Shown here one piece after another: positions 34,471 to 43,400 of a DNA stretch of 47,868 bases (position 1 is its first letter; every line of letters begins with the position of its first letter). The notes beneath the pieces were generated by a model that was not told where the DNA came from, did not search any database, and saw nothing but the letters and a program-made list of their open reading frames with translations. The stretch comes from SAT2750 sp964476375 (GTDB lineage: Bacteria; Planctomycetota; Planctomycetia; Pirellulales; Pirellulaceae): positions 1-47,868 of the forward strand of contig CAYYZW010000093.1 in NCBI GenBank assembly GCA_964476375.1, written 5' to 3'. Position numbers and translations under genes: made by a program.

Positions 34471-34479
34471 TTATCCACA
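34471..34479 (+). promoter_or_regulatory. perfect DnaA box
   Basis: TTATCCACA matches the consensus TTATNCACA exactly. It lies about 400 nt upstream of nrdJ. A 9-mer match in this 575-nt stretch is unlikely by chance (roughly 0.4 percent counting both strands). DnaA is a known regulator of ribonucleotide reductase genes in Escherichia coli. Confidence 0.5.
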
Positions 34480-34541
34480 CCCACCACAATGTCCATAAAG
34501 CGTTAAGTGGTAAGGACATAAGGGATGTGAAAAACTGAAAT

Positions 34542-34569
34542 TTGACGTACTGGCATTATCGAGTATCTT
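34542..34569 (+). promoter_or_regulatory. candidate sigma70-type promoter for nrdJ
   Basis: TTGACG and TATCTT are 16 nt apart. If used, the RNA leader would be about 300 nt long and include the downstream hairpin and palindrome. This is pattern matching only. Confidence 0.3.
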
Positions 34570-34641
34570 TACGCTTCTAACTAAATGTTGTGCCTCAATC
34601 ATTCGATGGGTACAACATGTGGTGTTTGGAGTTGTTTTATG

Positions 34642-34655
34642 CCCCCTTCGGGGGG
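34642..34655 (+). repeat. CCCCC-TTCG-GGGGG hairpin
   Basis: A 5-bp GC stem closes a TTCG (UUCG in RNA) tetraloop, the most stable type. It lies inside the expected nrdJ leader RNA and could stall the ribosome or polymerase, or serve as a processing site. Confidence 0.5.
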
Positions 34656-34795
34656 TTGTTTGGCTTACAGGGCCGTAAGTCACCTTCTTTTTTGCCACAG
34701 AAGCACACCAGGGCTTCTGTATTTCATATCTCGAAACGTTGGAAAAAGGATTTTCTGGATAAACGAACTCAGGGATGAGACGGCCTCTTTTCGAT

Positions 34796-34813
34796 AGTGT
34801 ATATTTGTACACT
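34796..34813. promoter_or_regulatory. perfect palindrome AGTGTA-N6-TACACT
   Basis: The site AGTGTATATTTGTACACT has exact 6-nt arms and ends 63 nt before the nrdJ ATG, overlapping a TATATT that could be a -10 element. It is a good candidate operator. It does not match the NrdR consensus well. Confidence 0.5.
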
Positions 34814-34876
34814 TCATTCTTGCCTTCCCGTATTTATCCGTCGGAAGTCGCTATCAACAGAAGGAACTGGAAATAG

Positions 34877-37831
34877 ATGGCAGGTGTTAACGTATCTCGG
34901 AAATCGGCAGGTCAGGCAGCGGGAACGGGTCAAGCTGGATTGCAGATCGAGCAACGGTTTTGTCCCCAGGATGTGGCTGATCCGTTCGATACAGTCGAGT
35001 GGGAAACTCGAAGTGCAGCGATCAAGGATGAAAATGGCGGTTTGTTATTCGAGCAGACCGATTGTGAGATCCCTTCAGGCTGGAGTCAGCTGGCTACCAA
35101 CGTGGTCGTGAGCAAGTATTTCTATGGAGAGAACGGTACAGAAGAGCGGGAAAGCAGCTTACGGCAATTGATTCACCGTGTTTCCCGGACCATTTCCGAC
35201 TGGGGAATCGAGGATGGCTATTTTGATTCTCCCGAAGACGGGGAGCAGTTTTATCGCGAACTGACCTGGCTCTGCTTGCACCAGCATGGAGCTTTCAATT
35301 CACCTGTCTGGTTCAATGTCGGACTTTTTCACCAGTACGGAGTGACCGGGGCCAAGTGTAACTGGCACTGGGATGAAGAAAAGTCTGAGGTATACCAGCC
35401 GGAAAATCCCTATGAGTTTCCCCAGGCATCGGCATGTTTCATCCAGTCGGTGGATGACAACATGGAAGACATCATGCGGCTGGCTACCAGTGAAGCGATG
35501 CTCTTTAAATTTGGTTCGGGTACCGGGACAGATCTATCGACCATCCGATCGGAACGGGAAAAACTCTCCGGCGGTGGCCGTCCGTCCGGCCCTCTCTCTT
35601 TTATGAGGGTCTACGACCAGATCGCCGCAGTTGTCAAGTCTGGCGGCAAGACGCGCAGGGCAGCAAAGATGCAGTCTCTCAAAGTCTGGCATCCAGATGT
35701 CATGGAATTCATAGAGTGCAAGTGGAAGGAAGAGCAGAAAGCGCACATCCTGATTCAAAAAGGCGGCTACGAGGCCAATTTCAACGGGGAAGCCTACAGC
35801 TCGATCCTCTTCCAGAATGCCAACCTCTCGGTCCGTGTCACCGAGGATTTCATGCAGGCCGTGGAGGCGGATGGGCAGTGGAAAACCAGGTGGATCAAGA
35901 ATGGTGAGGGGGATCCTCCCACGTTCCAGGCGAGAGAAGTTCTCCATCGCATGGCCGAATGTGCCTGGCACTGTGGTGATCCCGGCGTGCAGTACGATAC
36001 GACCATTAACGACTGGCATACCTGCAGTAACTCTGGCCGCATCAATGCCAGCAACCCATGTTCGGAGTACATGTTCCTGGATGACACGGCATGTAACCTG
36101 GCCAGTATTAACTTGATGAAGTTTCGTCAGCAGGACGGCAGCTTTGATTACCAGGGGTTCAAGGCAGCGAGCCGAATTTTCTTTATCGCCCAGGAAATCC
36201 TGGTGGACCGGGCCAGTTATCCCACGGACCAGATAGCAGCCAACAGTCATGCCTTCCGTCCTCTTGGCCTGGGGTATTCGAACATTGGCAGCCTGGCGAT
36301 GACCAGTGGTCTTCCCTATGACTCCGATAGCGCCTATGGACTGTGTGGATCTCTCACCTCGTTGCTGCATGGTGTGGCCAACAGGACGAGTGCAGAAATG
36401 GCAGGTGTGGTGGGGACATTTGAAAGCTACGAGGAAAACCGTGAGCCGTTCATGCATGTCATGCAGATGCACCGTGACGCGGTGGAAGATATCAATGATG
36501 CCGGGCCGGCTTACCTGAAAGATGCGGCCCGTGAGGTCTGGGACGAAGTGCTTGAGCTTGGCGGCAAGAATGGATTTCGTAATGCCCAGGCGACGGTGCT
36601 TGCTCCAACCGGCACGATCAGCTTCATGATGGATTGTGATACCACCGGTATTGAGCCGGATATTGCCCTGGTCAAGTACAAGCAACTTGCCGGCGGTGGA
36701 ATGCTCAAGATTGTTAACCAGAGTGTCGCCGAGGCTCTTCGGGTCCTTGGTTACAGCGGATCACAGATTGAAGACATCACAGCCTATATCGATGAACATG
36801 ACACCATCGAGGGTGCTCCAGAGATAACCGAAGACCACCTGCCGGTCTTTGACTGTGCTTTCAAGCCAGCCAATGGCGAACGCAGTATTAACTGGAGTGC
36901 CCATGTCAAAATGATGGCCGCCGCCCAGCCGTTTCTCTCGGGTGCTATCTCCAAGACCGTCAATATGCCGTCATCGGTGACGGTCGAGGAGGTCGCGGAA
37001 GCCTACCGGTTAGGGTGGAAGCTGGGACTCAAGGCGCTTGCGATCTACCGGGATGGCTCCAAGCAGAGCCAGCCCCTGGCCACCCAGACCGAGGGTGGTA
37101 AGGATGAAGAACAGCAAGAACGGGAAGCACGGCCGCGCCGTGAACGTCTTCCTGATACTCGCCAGTCGGTCACTCACAAGTTCAACGTGGGGGGCCACGA
37201 GGGATATATCAATGTAGGGCTTTACCCGGACAATCGGCCGGGAGAGTTGTTTATCACGATGGCCAAGGAGGGAAGTACGATCGGCGGCCTGATGGATAGT
37301 TTTGGTACAGCGATTTCCATGAGCTTGCAGTACGGAGTCCCACTGGAGGTACTCGTCAACAAGTTTTCCCATTCCCGTTTTGAGCCAATGGGATATACCA
37401 CCAATCCCGATATCCGCATTGCCAAGAGCGTTGTGGATTATATTTTCCGGTTCCTGGGGATTACCTTCCTGCCCGGTTACCGTGAAGCAACCAGCAACAT
37501 CGCGAATCAAGTCTCGGGAAAAGAAGGTAACGGAAATGGTGATTCATCGGCCTCGCCGGAGAATGGTTCCAATGGCAACGGAAACAGCCATGGAAATGGC
37601 AATGGGGCTGGTGAAGGGGAGGACCAGGATTCGGGGAGTGTCGACATCGGTGTTGATTATGCCGTCCTGGAGAGAGCTGGTGCAGTTCTTCAAAAAGGAG
37701 ATGAACAGCAGGGCCAGTTTGCCAAGTTCCAGACCGATGCCCCGAGTTGTGATAACTGTGGATCCATCACTGTCCGTAGTGGCAATTGTTATCTCTGCCA
37801 TAATTGCGGGAACAGCCTTGGTTGTTCCTAG
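34877..37831 (+). CDS. nrdJ: class II (B12-dependent) ribonucleotide reductase
   Basis: The 984-residue enzyme makes deoxyribonucleotides without oxygen or an iron protein, using adenosylcobalamin. Key residues are visible: redox pair C187 (SAC187-FIQSV) and C406 (DTAC406-NLASINL), the thiyl Cys in N393-P-C395-S-E397, and LAPTGTISFMMDCDTTGIEPD. The C-terminus carries a zinc-finger-like set (CDNC, CYLC, CHNCG, LGCS). Between them, about residues 884-921, is an unusually Gly/Asn-rich linker (NGNGNSHGNGNG). No nrdR or nrdD gene is present here. A strong intrinsic terminator follows the stop. ATG 34877 has an AAGGAA-type site. Confidence 0.95.
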   Translation: MAGVNVSRKSAGQAAGTGQAGLQIEQRFCPQDVADPFDTVEWETRSAAIKDENGGLLFEQTDCEIPSGWSQLATNVVVSKYFYGENGTEERESSLRQLIHRVSRTISDWGIEDGYFDSPEDGEQFYRELTWLCLHQHGAFNSPVWFNVGLFHQYGVTGAKCNWHWDEEKSEVYQPENPYEFPQASACFIQSVDDNMEDIMRLATSEAMLFKFGSGTGTDLSTIRSEREKLSGGGRPSGPLSFMRVYDQIAAVVKSGGKTRRAAKMQSLKVWHPDVMEFIECKWKEEQKAHILIQKGGYEANFNGEAYSSILFQNANLSVRVTEDFMQAVEADGQWKTRWIKNGEGDPPTFQAREVLHRMAECAWHCGDPGVQYDTTINDWHTCSNSGRINASNPCSEYMFLDDTACNLASINLMKFRQQDGSFDYQGFKAASRIFFIAQEILVDRASYPTDQIAANSHAFRPLGLGYSNIGSLAMTSGLPYDSDSAYGLCGSLTSLLHGVANRTSAEMAGVVGTFESYEENREPFMHVMQMHRDAVEDINDAGPAYLKDAAREVWDEVLELGGKNGFRNAQATVLAPTGTISFMMDCDTTGIEPDIALVKYKQLAGGGMLKIVNQSVAEALRVLGYSGSQIEDITAYIDEHDTIEGAPEITEDHLPVFDCAFKPANGERSINWSAHVKMMAAAQPFLSGAISKTVNMPSSVTVEEVAEAYRLGWKLGLKALAIYRDGSKQSQPLATQTEGGKDEEQQEREARPRRERLPDTRQSVTHKFNVGGHEGYINVGLYPDNRPGELFITMAKEGSTIGGLMDSFGTAISMSLQYGVPLEVLVNKFSHSRFEPMGYTTNPDIRIAKSVVDYIFRFLGITFLPGYREATSNIANQVSGKEGNGNGDSSASPENGSNGNGNSHGNGNGAGEGEDQDSGSVDIGVDYAVLERAGAVLQKGDEQQGQFAKFQTDAPSCDNCGSITVRSGNCYLCHNCGNSLGCS

Positions 37832-37853
37832 GTTGTCGTTCACAAGCATGGAG

Positions 37854-37892
37854 AAGCCGGAGTTAGTTTGCAGACTCCGGCTTTTTCTTTTT
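37854..37892 (+). terminator. strong intrinsic terminator after nrdJ
   Basis: AAGCCGGAGT and ACTCCGGCTT form a perfect 10-bp stem with a 10-nt loop, followed by TTTTTCTTTTT. It lies 23 nt after the nrdJ stop and ends the transcript. Confidence 0.88.
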
Positions 37893-37921
37893 GGCCCTCA
37901 ACGGATAAATATTTCCAACCG

Positions 37922-38404
37922 ATGACAGCATCCCTGACAATAAACGGCGAGGTGAAAAACCCTGTTGTCTTAAGCTGGCAACAACTGCGGGATCTGCACG
38001 TGGACTGGCAATGTGTCGACATCGGCCCACTGGTTCCTGGGAGGACAGGTGAAGCAGTGACCCTGGCCGGCCTGATTGCACTGGTCGAGCCACGGGCCGA
38101 CGTGGATTACCTCGGCCTGCATGCCGACATGGATGATTTTCACGCCAGTATTCCGCTGTCAGGACTTGCCGAGCGCGGCCTGATTGTCCATTCCATCCAT
38201 GGCCAGCCCCTTGATTCTGCGGGAGGAGGACCCTACCGCTTCTATATCAGGGATTTTGCTGCCTGCCAGGTTGCCGAGGTGGATGAGTGTGCGAATGTGA
38301 AGTTTCTCGATCGCATGGAATTTACCGTTGGCAAGGGTCACGATAACCGGCCCGAGGACGAGGAAAGCCATCAGGCATTGCACGATTCTGAGCATGGACC
38401 CTGA
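37922..38404 (+). CDS. small oxidoreductase molybdopterin-binding-fold protein
   Basis: The longest frame starts at 37868 inside the nrdJ terminator, so ATG 37922, just after it, is the more sensible start (160 residues). The sequence has the fold of the sulfite oxidase/MsrP molybdopterin-binding domain: SLTINGEVKNPVVLSWQQLR, then DIGPLVPGRTGEAVTLAGLI and the YRFYIRD segment. It is much shorter than MsrP or sulfite oxidase, with no heme or Ig-like domain, and no clear molybdenum-binding Cys can be confirmed. The Cys in DWQCVDIG is one possible candidate. It may be a stand-alone module of this family found in many planctomycetes. Confidence 0.75.
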   Translation: MTASLTINGEVKNPVVLSWQQLRDLHVDWQCVDIGPLVPGRTGEAVTLAGLIALVEPRADVDYLGLHADMDDFHASIPLSGLAERGLIVHSIHGQPLDSAGGGPYRFYIRDFAACQVAEVDECANVKFLDRMEFTVGKGHDNRPEDEESHQALHDSEHGP

Positions 38405-38524
38405 GTCCACTTCCATGTTTCCTCCAGAGAGCAGCTATACCCGGCTGTTTCAGGAGGTATGCTAAAAGACAGGACAATCATTGCGATTGTATTTTTAGCT
38501 CAACAGTAGCAGGTAGAACGAGAA

Positions 38525-39793
38525 ATGACTCGACGACTAACCGTCATTGCCGGGCCGGCGGCAGGAACAGTATATGAACTGGTAGATGGCCAGATTCTGG
38601 TCATTGGTCGGGGAGCGGACAGCGATACGACCATCGATGACAATCGCATGTCGCGGATCCATTGCAGGATCATCGTGGACGGCGATTCCACGTCTGTTGC
38701 AGATGCGGGTAGTAGTTCGGGTACGTTCGTTGGGGGCGAAAAAACAGAAGAGCACGTGTTGCAGCCTGGCGATGTTGTCATGGCCGGTCGGACCCAGTTC
38801 CGTTATGACCTGGGGGATGTCGCGCACGTGCCCAGTGCCGATGCCACAATTTCTGACGACGACATGCCGGCACCCGTCGCTACTCCTGCCTCCTCTCCCA
38901 GCACCTCGCTGGTCGACCTGGCAGGTAGCATGATCCACGATTACCGCCTGGATGAGATCATTGCCAGAGGAAACAACGGCATGGTCTATCGGGCCACGGA
39001 TACCAAGAAAGACATGGTCTGCGCGGTCAAGGTGATGCCCCCGACTTTTGCTTCGGATGACGACCAGAAAGCTCGTTTTATTCGTGCCATGAAGACGATG
39101 ATGCCGATCAAGCATGACCATATCGTGGAGATTTATAATGCGGGCAAGGAAGGGGTCTTCTGCTGGATTGCAATGGAGTATGTGGAGGGGAGCAGTGTGG
39201 CGGAGGTGATCCAGCATATCGGTGTCGAAGGCATGCTGGACTGGAAGGAGGTCTGGCGAGTTGGTGTCCAGATTGGCCGCGCGCTGCATGAAGCGTCCAA
39301 GCATAGCGTCGTGCACCGCAACCTGACTCCGGCAAATATCCTGCGGCGCAAGTCGGACCGGGCCTGCCTGCTGGGAGACCTGATGCTTGCCAAGGCACTG
39401 GAAGGTACCCATGCCGTGCAGATCACCAAGCCAGGCCAGTTGATCGGTGAAGTTCCTTTCATGTCACCGGAAAGAACCCGAGGACAGGATAACATCGACA
39501 CGCGTTCTGATATCTACGGCCTGGGGGCTACCATGTACGCCCTCTTGACCGGTCGTCCGCCCTGCGAGGGCGGATCCCTCCCGGAACTGATCCAGAAGGT
39601 TCGCGAGCAGGATCCGGTCAAGCCCAAGGAATTCCAGCTTGCTATCGACGAGCTGTTCCAGGATGTGGTCATGAAAATGCTGGCAAAGAACCCGGATGAT
39701 CGCTATACCTCTGCCGACCAGCTACTGCGTGAACTGAATCGCATTGGCAAGTTCAACAGCCTGGAAGCCGACTGGACGGGCTGGGAGGGCTGA
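38525..39793 (+). CDS. FHA domain protein with degenerate Ser/Thr kinase domain (pseudokinase)
   Basis: The 422-residue protein has an N-terminal FHA domain (1-95: VIGRGADSD, RMSRIHCRI, SSGTFVGG), which binds phosphothreonine. A kinase-like domain spans about 140-410. The VAIK Lys is present (CAVK169), and the glycine loop (RGNNGMVYRA) is intact. However, the alpha-C Glu position appears as Ala188 (RFIRAMKTM), HRD is HRN266 and DFG is D285-L-M. The MSPE and DIYGLG motifs remain. Loss of the catalytic Asp makes phosphotransfer unlikely; ATP binding may persist. The ECF sigma gene starts 19 nt downstream, so a regulatory pairing is likely. Confidence 0.9.
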   Translation: MTRRLTVIAGPAAGTVYELVDGQILVIGRGADSDTTIDDNRMSRIHCRIIVDGDSTSVADAGSSSGTFVGGEKTEEHVLQPGDVVMAGRTQFRYDLGDVAHVPSADATISDDDMPAPVATPASSPSTSLVDLAGSMIHDYRLDEIIARGNNGMVYRATDTKKDMVCAVKVMPPTFASDDDQKARFIRAMKTMMPIKHDHIVEIYNAGKEGVFCWIAMEYVEGSSVAEVIQHIGVEGMLDWKEVWRVGVQIGRALHEASKHSVVHRNLTPANILRRKSDRACLLGDLMLAKALEGTHAVQITKPGQLIGEVPFMSPERTRGQDNIDTRSDIYGLGATMYALLTGRPPCEGGSLPELIQKVREQDPVKPKEFQLAIDELFQDVVMKMLAKNPDDRYTSADQLLRELNRIGKFNSLEADWTGWEG

Positions 39794-39812
39794 TCCATTA
39801 AGGGTGGCCGCG

Positions 39813-40382
39813 ATGAGTAACTCGACCCGTATCTGGGTAAATGGTTTCCGCAACGGGGATGACGATGCGATAGGCGATTTCTGGGCAACCTACCAGCAAC
39901 GACTGGTACGGATTGCTGAACAGCACATGGCTGATCGCTTGCGTCGTCGTGTCGAAGCAGATGATGTTGTCCAGTCTGTCTTTCGTACCTTTATTCGACG
40001 AGCCCGGGACGGCCAGTTTGAGTTTGATAACCGTGATGAATTGCTTTCGCTGCTGGCCACGATCACGCTCAACAAGATCCGCCAGCAGGTACGTTATCAC
40101 ATGCGAAAGAAAAGAGGGATGGACCAGGAAGAGTACCTGGATAGCCTGGCGGAAATCACCCGGCCGGAGCCGACACCCGATGAGCAGGCCGCCCTCTCGG
40201 AGCTGGAAGAACATATCCGTACGATGAGTGAGGAGGAGCAGCAGCTTATTGCCTTGCGCCTGGAGAACCACACTCAGCGAGAGATCGCTGGCATCATGGG
40301 CTGTTCGGAAAGGACCGTTCGTCGCCTCTTCAAACGCATCCAGAAACAGCTGCAGATGATGGCCGACCAGGCGCTGGAATAG
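39813..40382 (+). CDS. ECF-type RNA polymerase sigma factor
   Basis: ATG 39813 gives 189 residues. Region 2 is ADDVVQSVFRTFIRRAR and region 4 has the helix-turn-helix TQREIAGIMGCSERTVRRLFKRIQKQL. The 19-nt spacing to the FHA/pseudokinase gene predicts co-transcription, and this recalls the planctomycete ECF groups whose activity depends on a neighbouring Ser/Thr kinase instead of an anti-sigma factor. No anti-sigma gene is present. The stop is 22 nt from the convergent LptD-like gene stop. A start further upstream would overlap the pseudokinase reading frame. Confidence 0.93.
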   Translation: MSNSTRIWVNGFRNGDDDAIGDFWATYQQRLVRIAEQHMADRLRRRVEADDVVQSVFRTFIRRARDGQFEFDNRDELLSLLATITLNKIRQQVRYHMRKKRGMDQEEYLDSLAEITRPEPTPDEQAALSELEEHIRTMSEEEQQLIALRLENHTQREIAGIMGCSERTVRRLFKRIQKQLQMMADQALE

Positions 40383-40403
40383 ATCGAGCAGTTTCTGCGA
40401 GGG

Positions 40404-43400
40404 TTATTCCAGCCCGTAGGCTCCAACCGGCGGCAGCTCGATACCAGTTTTTCGGGAAAACCGGCGACTGGCCAGGAAACGAGGTTCGATGGAGAGGTGG
40501 ATTCCCAGGTTATTCCGGCTTTCGTCCATGTTGATGCCGAAACGGAGCAGGGCTGATTCCCCGATTTTAACCAGGTCCAGCCGCTGGCCGATATTTCCGG
40601 TTGAGCCGAGATCAAAGGAGGTGCCTGCGATCGCTGCCCACTTTTCTCCCATCCGGTAAGTCAGCGAGGCATGGACGATACTGCTGCTGATTGGCCCGTC
40701 AATGAACCGGTAACCGAGATAGAATCGTCCCTGCTCGGGCCGGCTGACAAGTCCTCCCAGCGTCACCATTCGCAGCCCGTCACCAAAGAAATCCGCATAG
40801 CCATCCGAGAGCACCGTGAAACGATCTCCCAGGTGCCAGCGGAAGTCGTAGTCCAGCAAGCCGATATGCTGGCCAAAATTATCCCGGTTTGGACTGGGGA
40901 AGAGGGTTCCCTCGATATCCAGCACCATCCAGTCGATAATCCTCTCCTGCCCCACCACCCCTCGCTTGGTCTGCCATCTCTGGTGAACTCCCAGCCGGGC
41001 GGCCAGCATGTCGTCCACGATTTCACCGCTCTCTGCCGTTACCGATCCCTGCAGGTTGGATCGCTGGGCAAAGAACCGCTCATCCCACTTTGGGTGTACA
41101 TTCCCGCCGCTGGATCCGGCAAAGGTGTCAAAGAAAAAACGTCGCCGGAAATGTTCAATGGAATCGTCGTCCAGCGCATCATATCGAGGAAGCTGGTCCA
41201 TGTCCTGGCTGGCATCGGCCAGGTAAAGGTCCGCGTGCCAGACCACCTTGTGGGCCAGGCCATTCACGTTAAAGAGTGTACTTTTGATTTCCGGACGAGC
41301 CTGCCACATCGGCAGGCTGGCCCGCACACCGACCTGCCCGAGGAGCCGTGTCATGTCCGCCCCGCTGATGTCCTCCCCATAATAGGCAGCTTCTCCAAGC
41401 AGGTAGGGAGTGATCTTCATCGAGTTCCACTTCAGCGGCATGCTTATTTCCTGCCGGCTGGCGGCTACGATCCCTTCGGGATCTCCCGCCTCGCCTGCCA
41501 GCAGGTCAAACTTGGCAGCATCGGCAGGATCGTCCGGTCCGCTTGGCGTTCTCAGCCGGGCGAAACCGACGCGGGTATGTTCCTGCCAGCTAAGACGGTT
41601 TCCCAGCAATGATTGTCCAAGCTGGAAATGATCAAAACGGGGAAGCCACTCGGTCTGTGTGAAAAAGTCATTTAACCGAATATCCGCGGCCACACTCCAG
41701 CTGGAATTTTCGTTGTACCGTTTTAACTCCAGCCCTGTTGACTGGTCCTTTCGCTCATCCCACTCGTGTTCATAGTACTGCTCGAGGAAGTTCCGGTCGC
41801 TAATCATGCCCACTTCCGCGGTCAGCTGGTAACCATTTCCCAGCAACTGTCGATGGGTCCATAACAGGCGGCCCCGAAAGTCCTTTTCTGGAGCCAGGCT
41901 CCTCCGATCTGCTCCCAGGTTGTCCAGACCTTGCTCTTCCAGTCCCCAGGCATCAAGCGACCCCCGGGCGGGACCTGGCAGCCGGAACATCTCATTCACA
42001 TCATAAATGTAATTGGTTCCAATTCCGAAACCCCGTTTGCTGAGCACATCCGTGGAGATCGTCCAGCGAGTGCCCTCCGGGGGATTCTTGAGTCCCAGGA
42101 GCTGCCGGACGTCCCAGTCCGCCATGACCTGGGCACCATAAACGCTGTCACTTTTGATTTTCAGCCGATCGATGTAATAGGAAGGGCTGGTCAGGTTGGT
42201 GGCCATTACCGGCCAGTAAAAAAGAGGGACGCCCCCCAGGTAAATGAAATTATTCCGGCTGGTGGCCATCATCTTGTGTTTGACCAGCGGCTCATCCGTT
42301 TCCGGATCCTTGGCTATTTGCCCGGTTTGGGGATCCAGAACAGGCTGCTGGATATCCTCCAGTTCGACCTCCTCGGCCTGGAACCAGTAACGAGGAACAC
42401 CCAGTCGGCTGGAGGTAATAGCAGCACCATAGGCCTTGAAATGCTGCCGATCGACCTGCCTGAGGACATCGGCTTTCAGGCGAATCAGGCCGTCGTAGGC
42501 GGGTATCGGTGTCAGGACCTCGGCATTGAGCACCATCCCGTAATCGTCGGTGACGTTGTAATACATGCGGTCGGCATAAATCACACGGTCTGATTGCCGG
42601 AAGACGATATTGCCCTCGAGGTAAAGCTCCAGGGGGACTTCCTGCTCATCCTCTCCCTCCCGTGTACTTGGATCGGGCGTCCAGAGAACCATGCTGTCCG
42701 TTTCGATGGTGACATTGTCAAGGGACTCCGAGACAGGGGTCTCGATTCCCTCGATGATCACCCGGATACCGTTCTTGGCGATGGCAATGGTCTCTCCCCC
42801 GTTGGGATCAGGCTGCAGGTTAAAATCCCAGTTGATATTGCTGCGTCCCTGGATTCGGATACGCCATTTCCCCAGGGCCAGGTTGGTGCCGTCCTGGGGC
42901 TGGTCTTCGGCAGCAGGGGGTGGGGAACTTGCCGGACCTGCCGGTTCAGTGAACTGGGCCGGCCTCACACCTGCGGGGACCTGTCCCCTCCTGGCGGCCA
43001 GGGCACGTTCGTAAATAGCAGGTTTTTGGGAACTGAGCAGTGTTCGTCGCACGGCAATATTGACCTGGCCGGATGTTGCCAGCTGGCCGTACCAGTGGCT
43101 TGCGTGCATGGCAGAGAGCCCGCTTTGGGGGAGGTTCTTGACCGTCAGACCGGGGCCCTCGAGGTAGAGCAGGACCTTGTTGTTTTCACTTGCCGTAGGA
43201 TCTGTCAGATCGATCCAGGCGATTCCCTCGGCTCCCTGGAAGAGGGCTTCCCCCTGTTGCACCTGGCATTCCCGTATGTACCAGACCTCGTACGAACCCT
43301 GTTTCCAGTGGAATCCAGCCTCCGCCTTGATAAGTACCGGGCTTTCTGTCTCCTCAAGCAACAGTTCAATGCCGGCCAGAAGCCCTGTCGCCGGGCTCGA

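Larger units (their letters stand above)
34302..34876. other. leader region between rplU and nrdJ, 575 nt
   Basis: No protein gene is supported. It contains, in order: a candidate rplU terminator, an AAGTCTTT hairpin, a perfect DnaA box, a candidate promoter, a CCCCC-TTCG-GGGGG hairpin and a perfect palindrome near the nrdJ start. The individual elements are listed separately. No B12-riboswitch core could be recognised. Confidence 0.6.

Noticed and set aside
34471..34479. Replication origin around the DnaA box
   Set aside because: Only one perfect box was found, and no dnaA, dnaN or gidA-type neighbours are present.
34796..34813. NrdR box
   Set aside because: The palindrome does not fit the NrdR consensus (aCACwATATATwGTGt) and there is only one copy, whereas NrdR sites come in pairs.
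34302..34876. Cobalamin riboswitch before nrdJ
   Set aside because: I could not find the B12 box or the conserved core by eye; a covariance-model search would decide.
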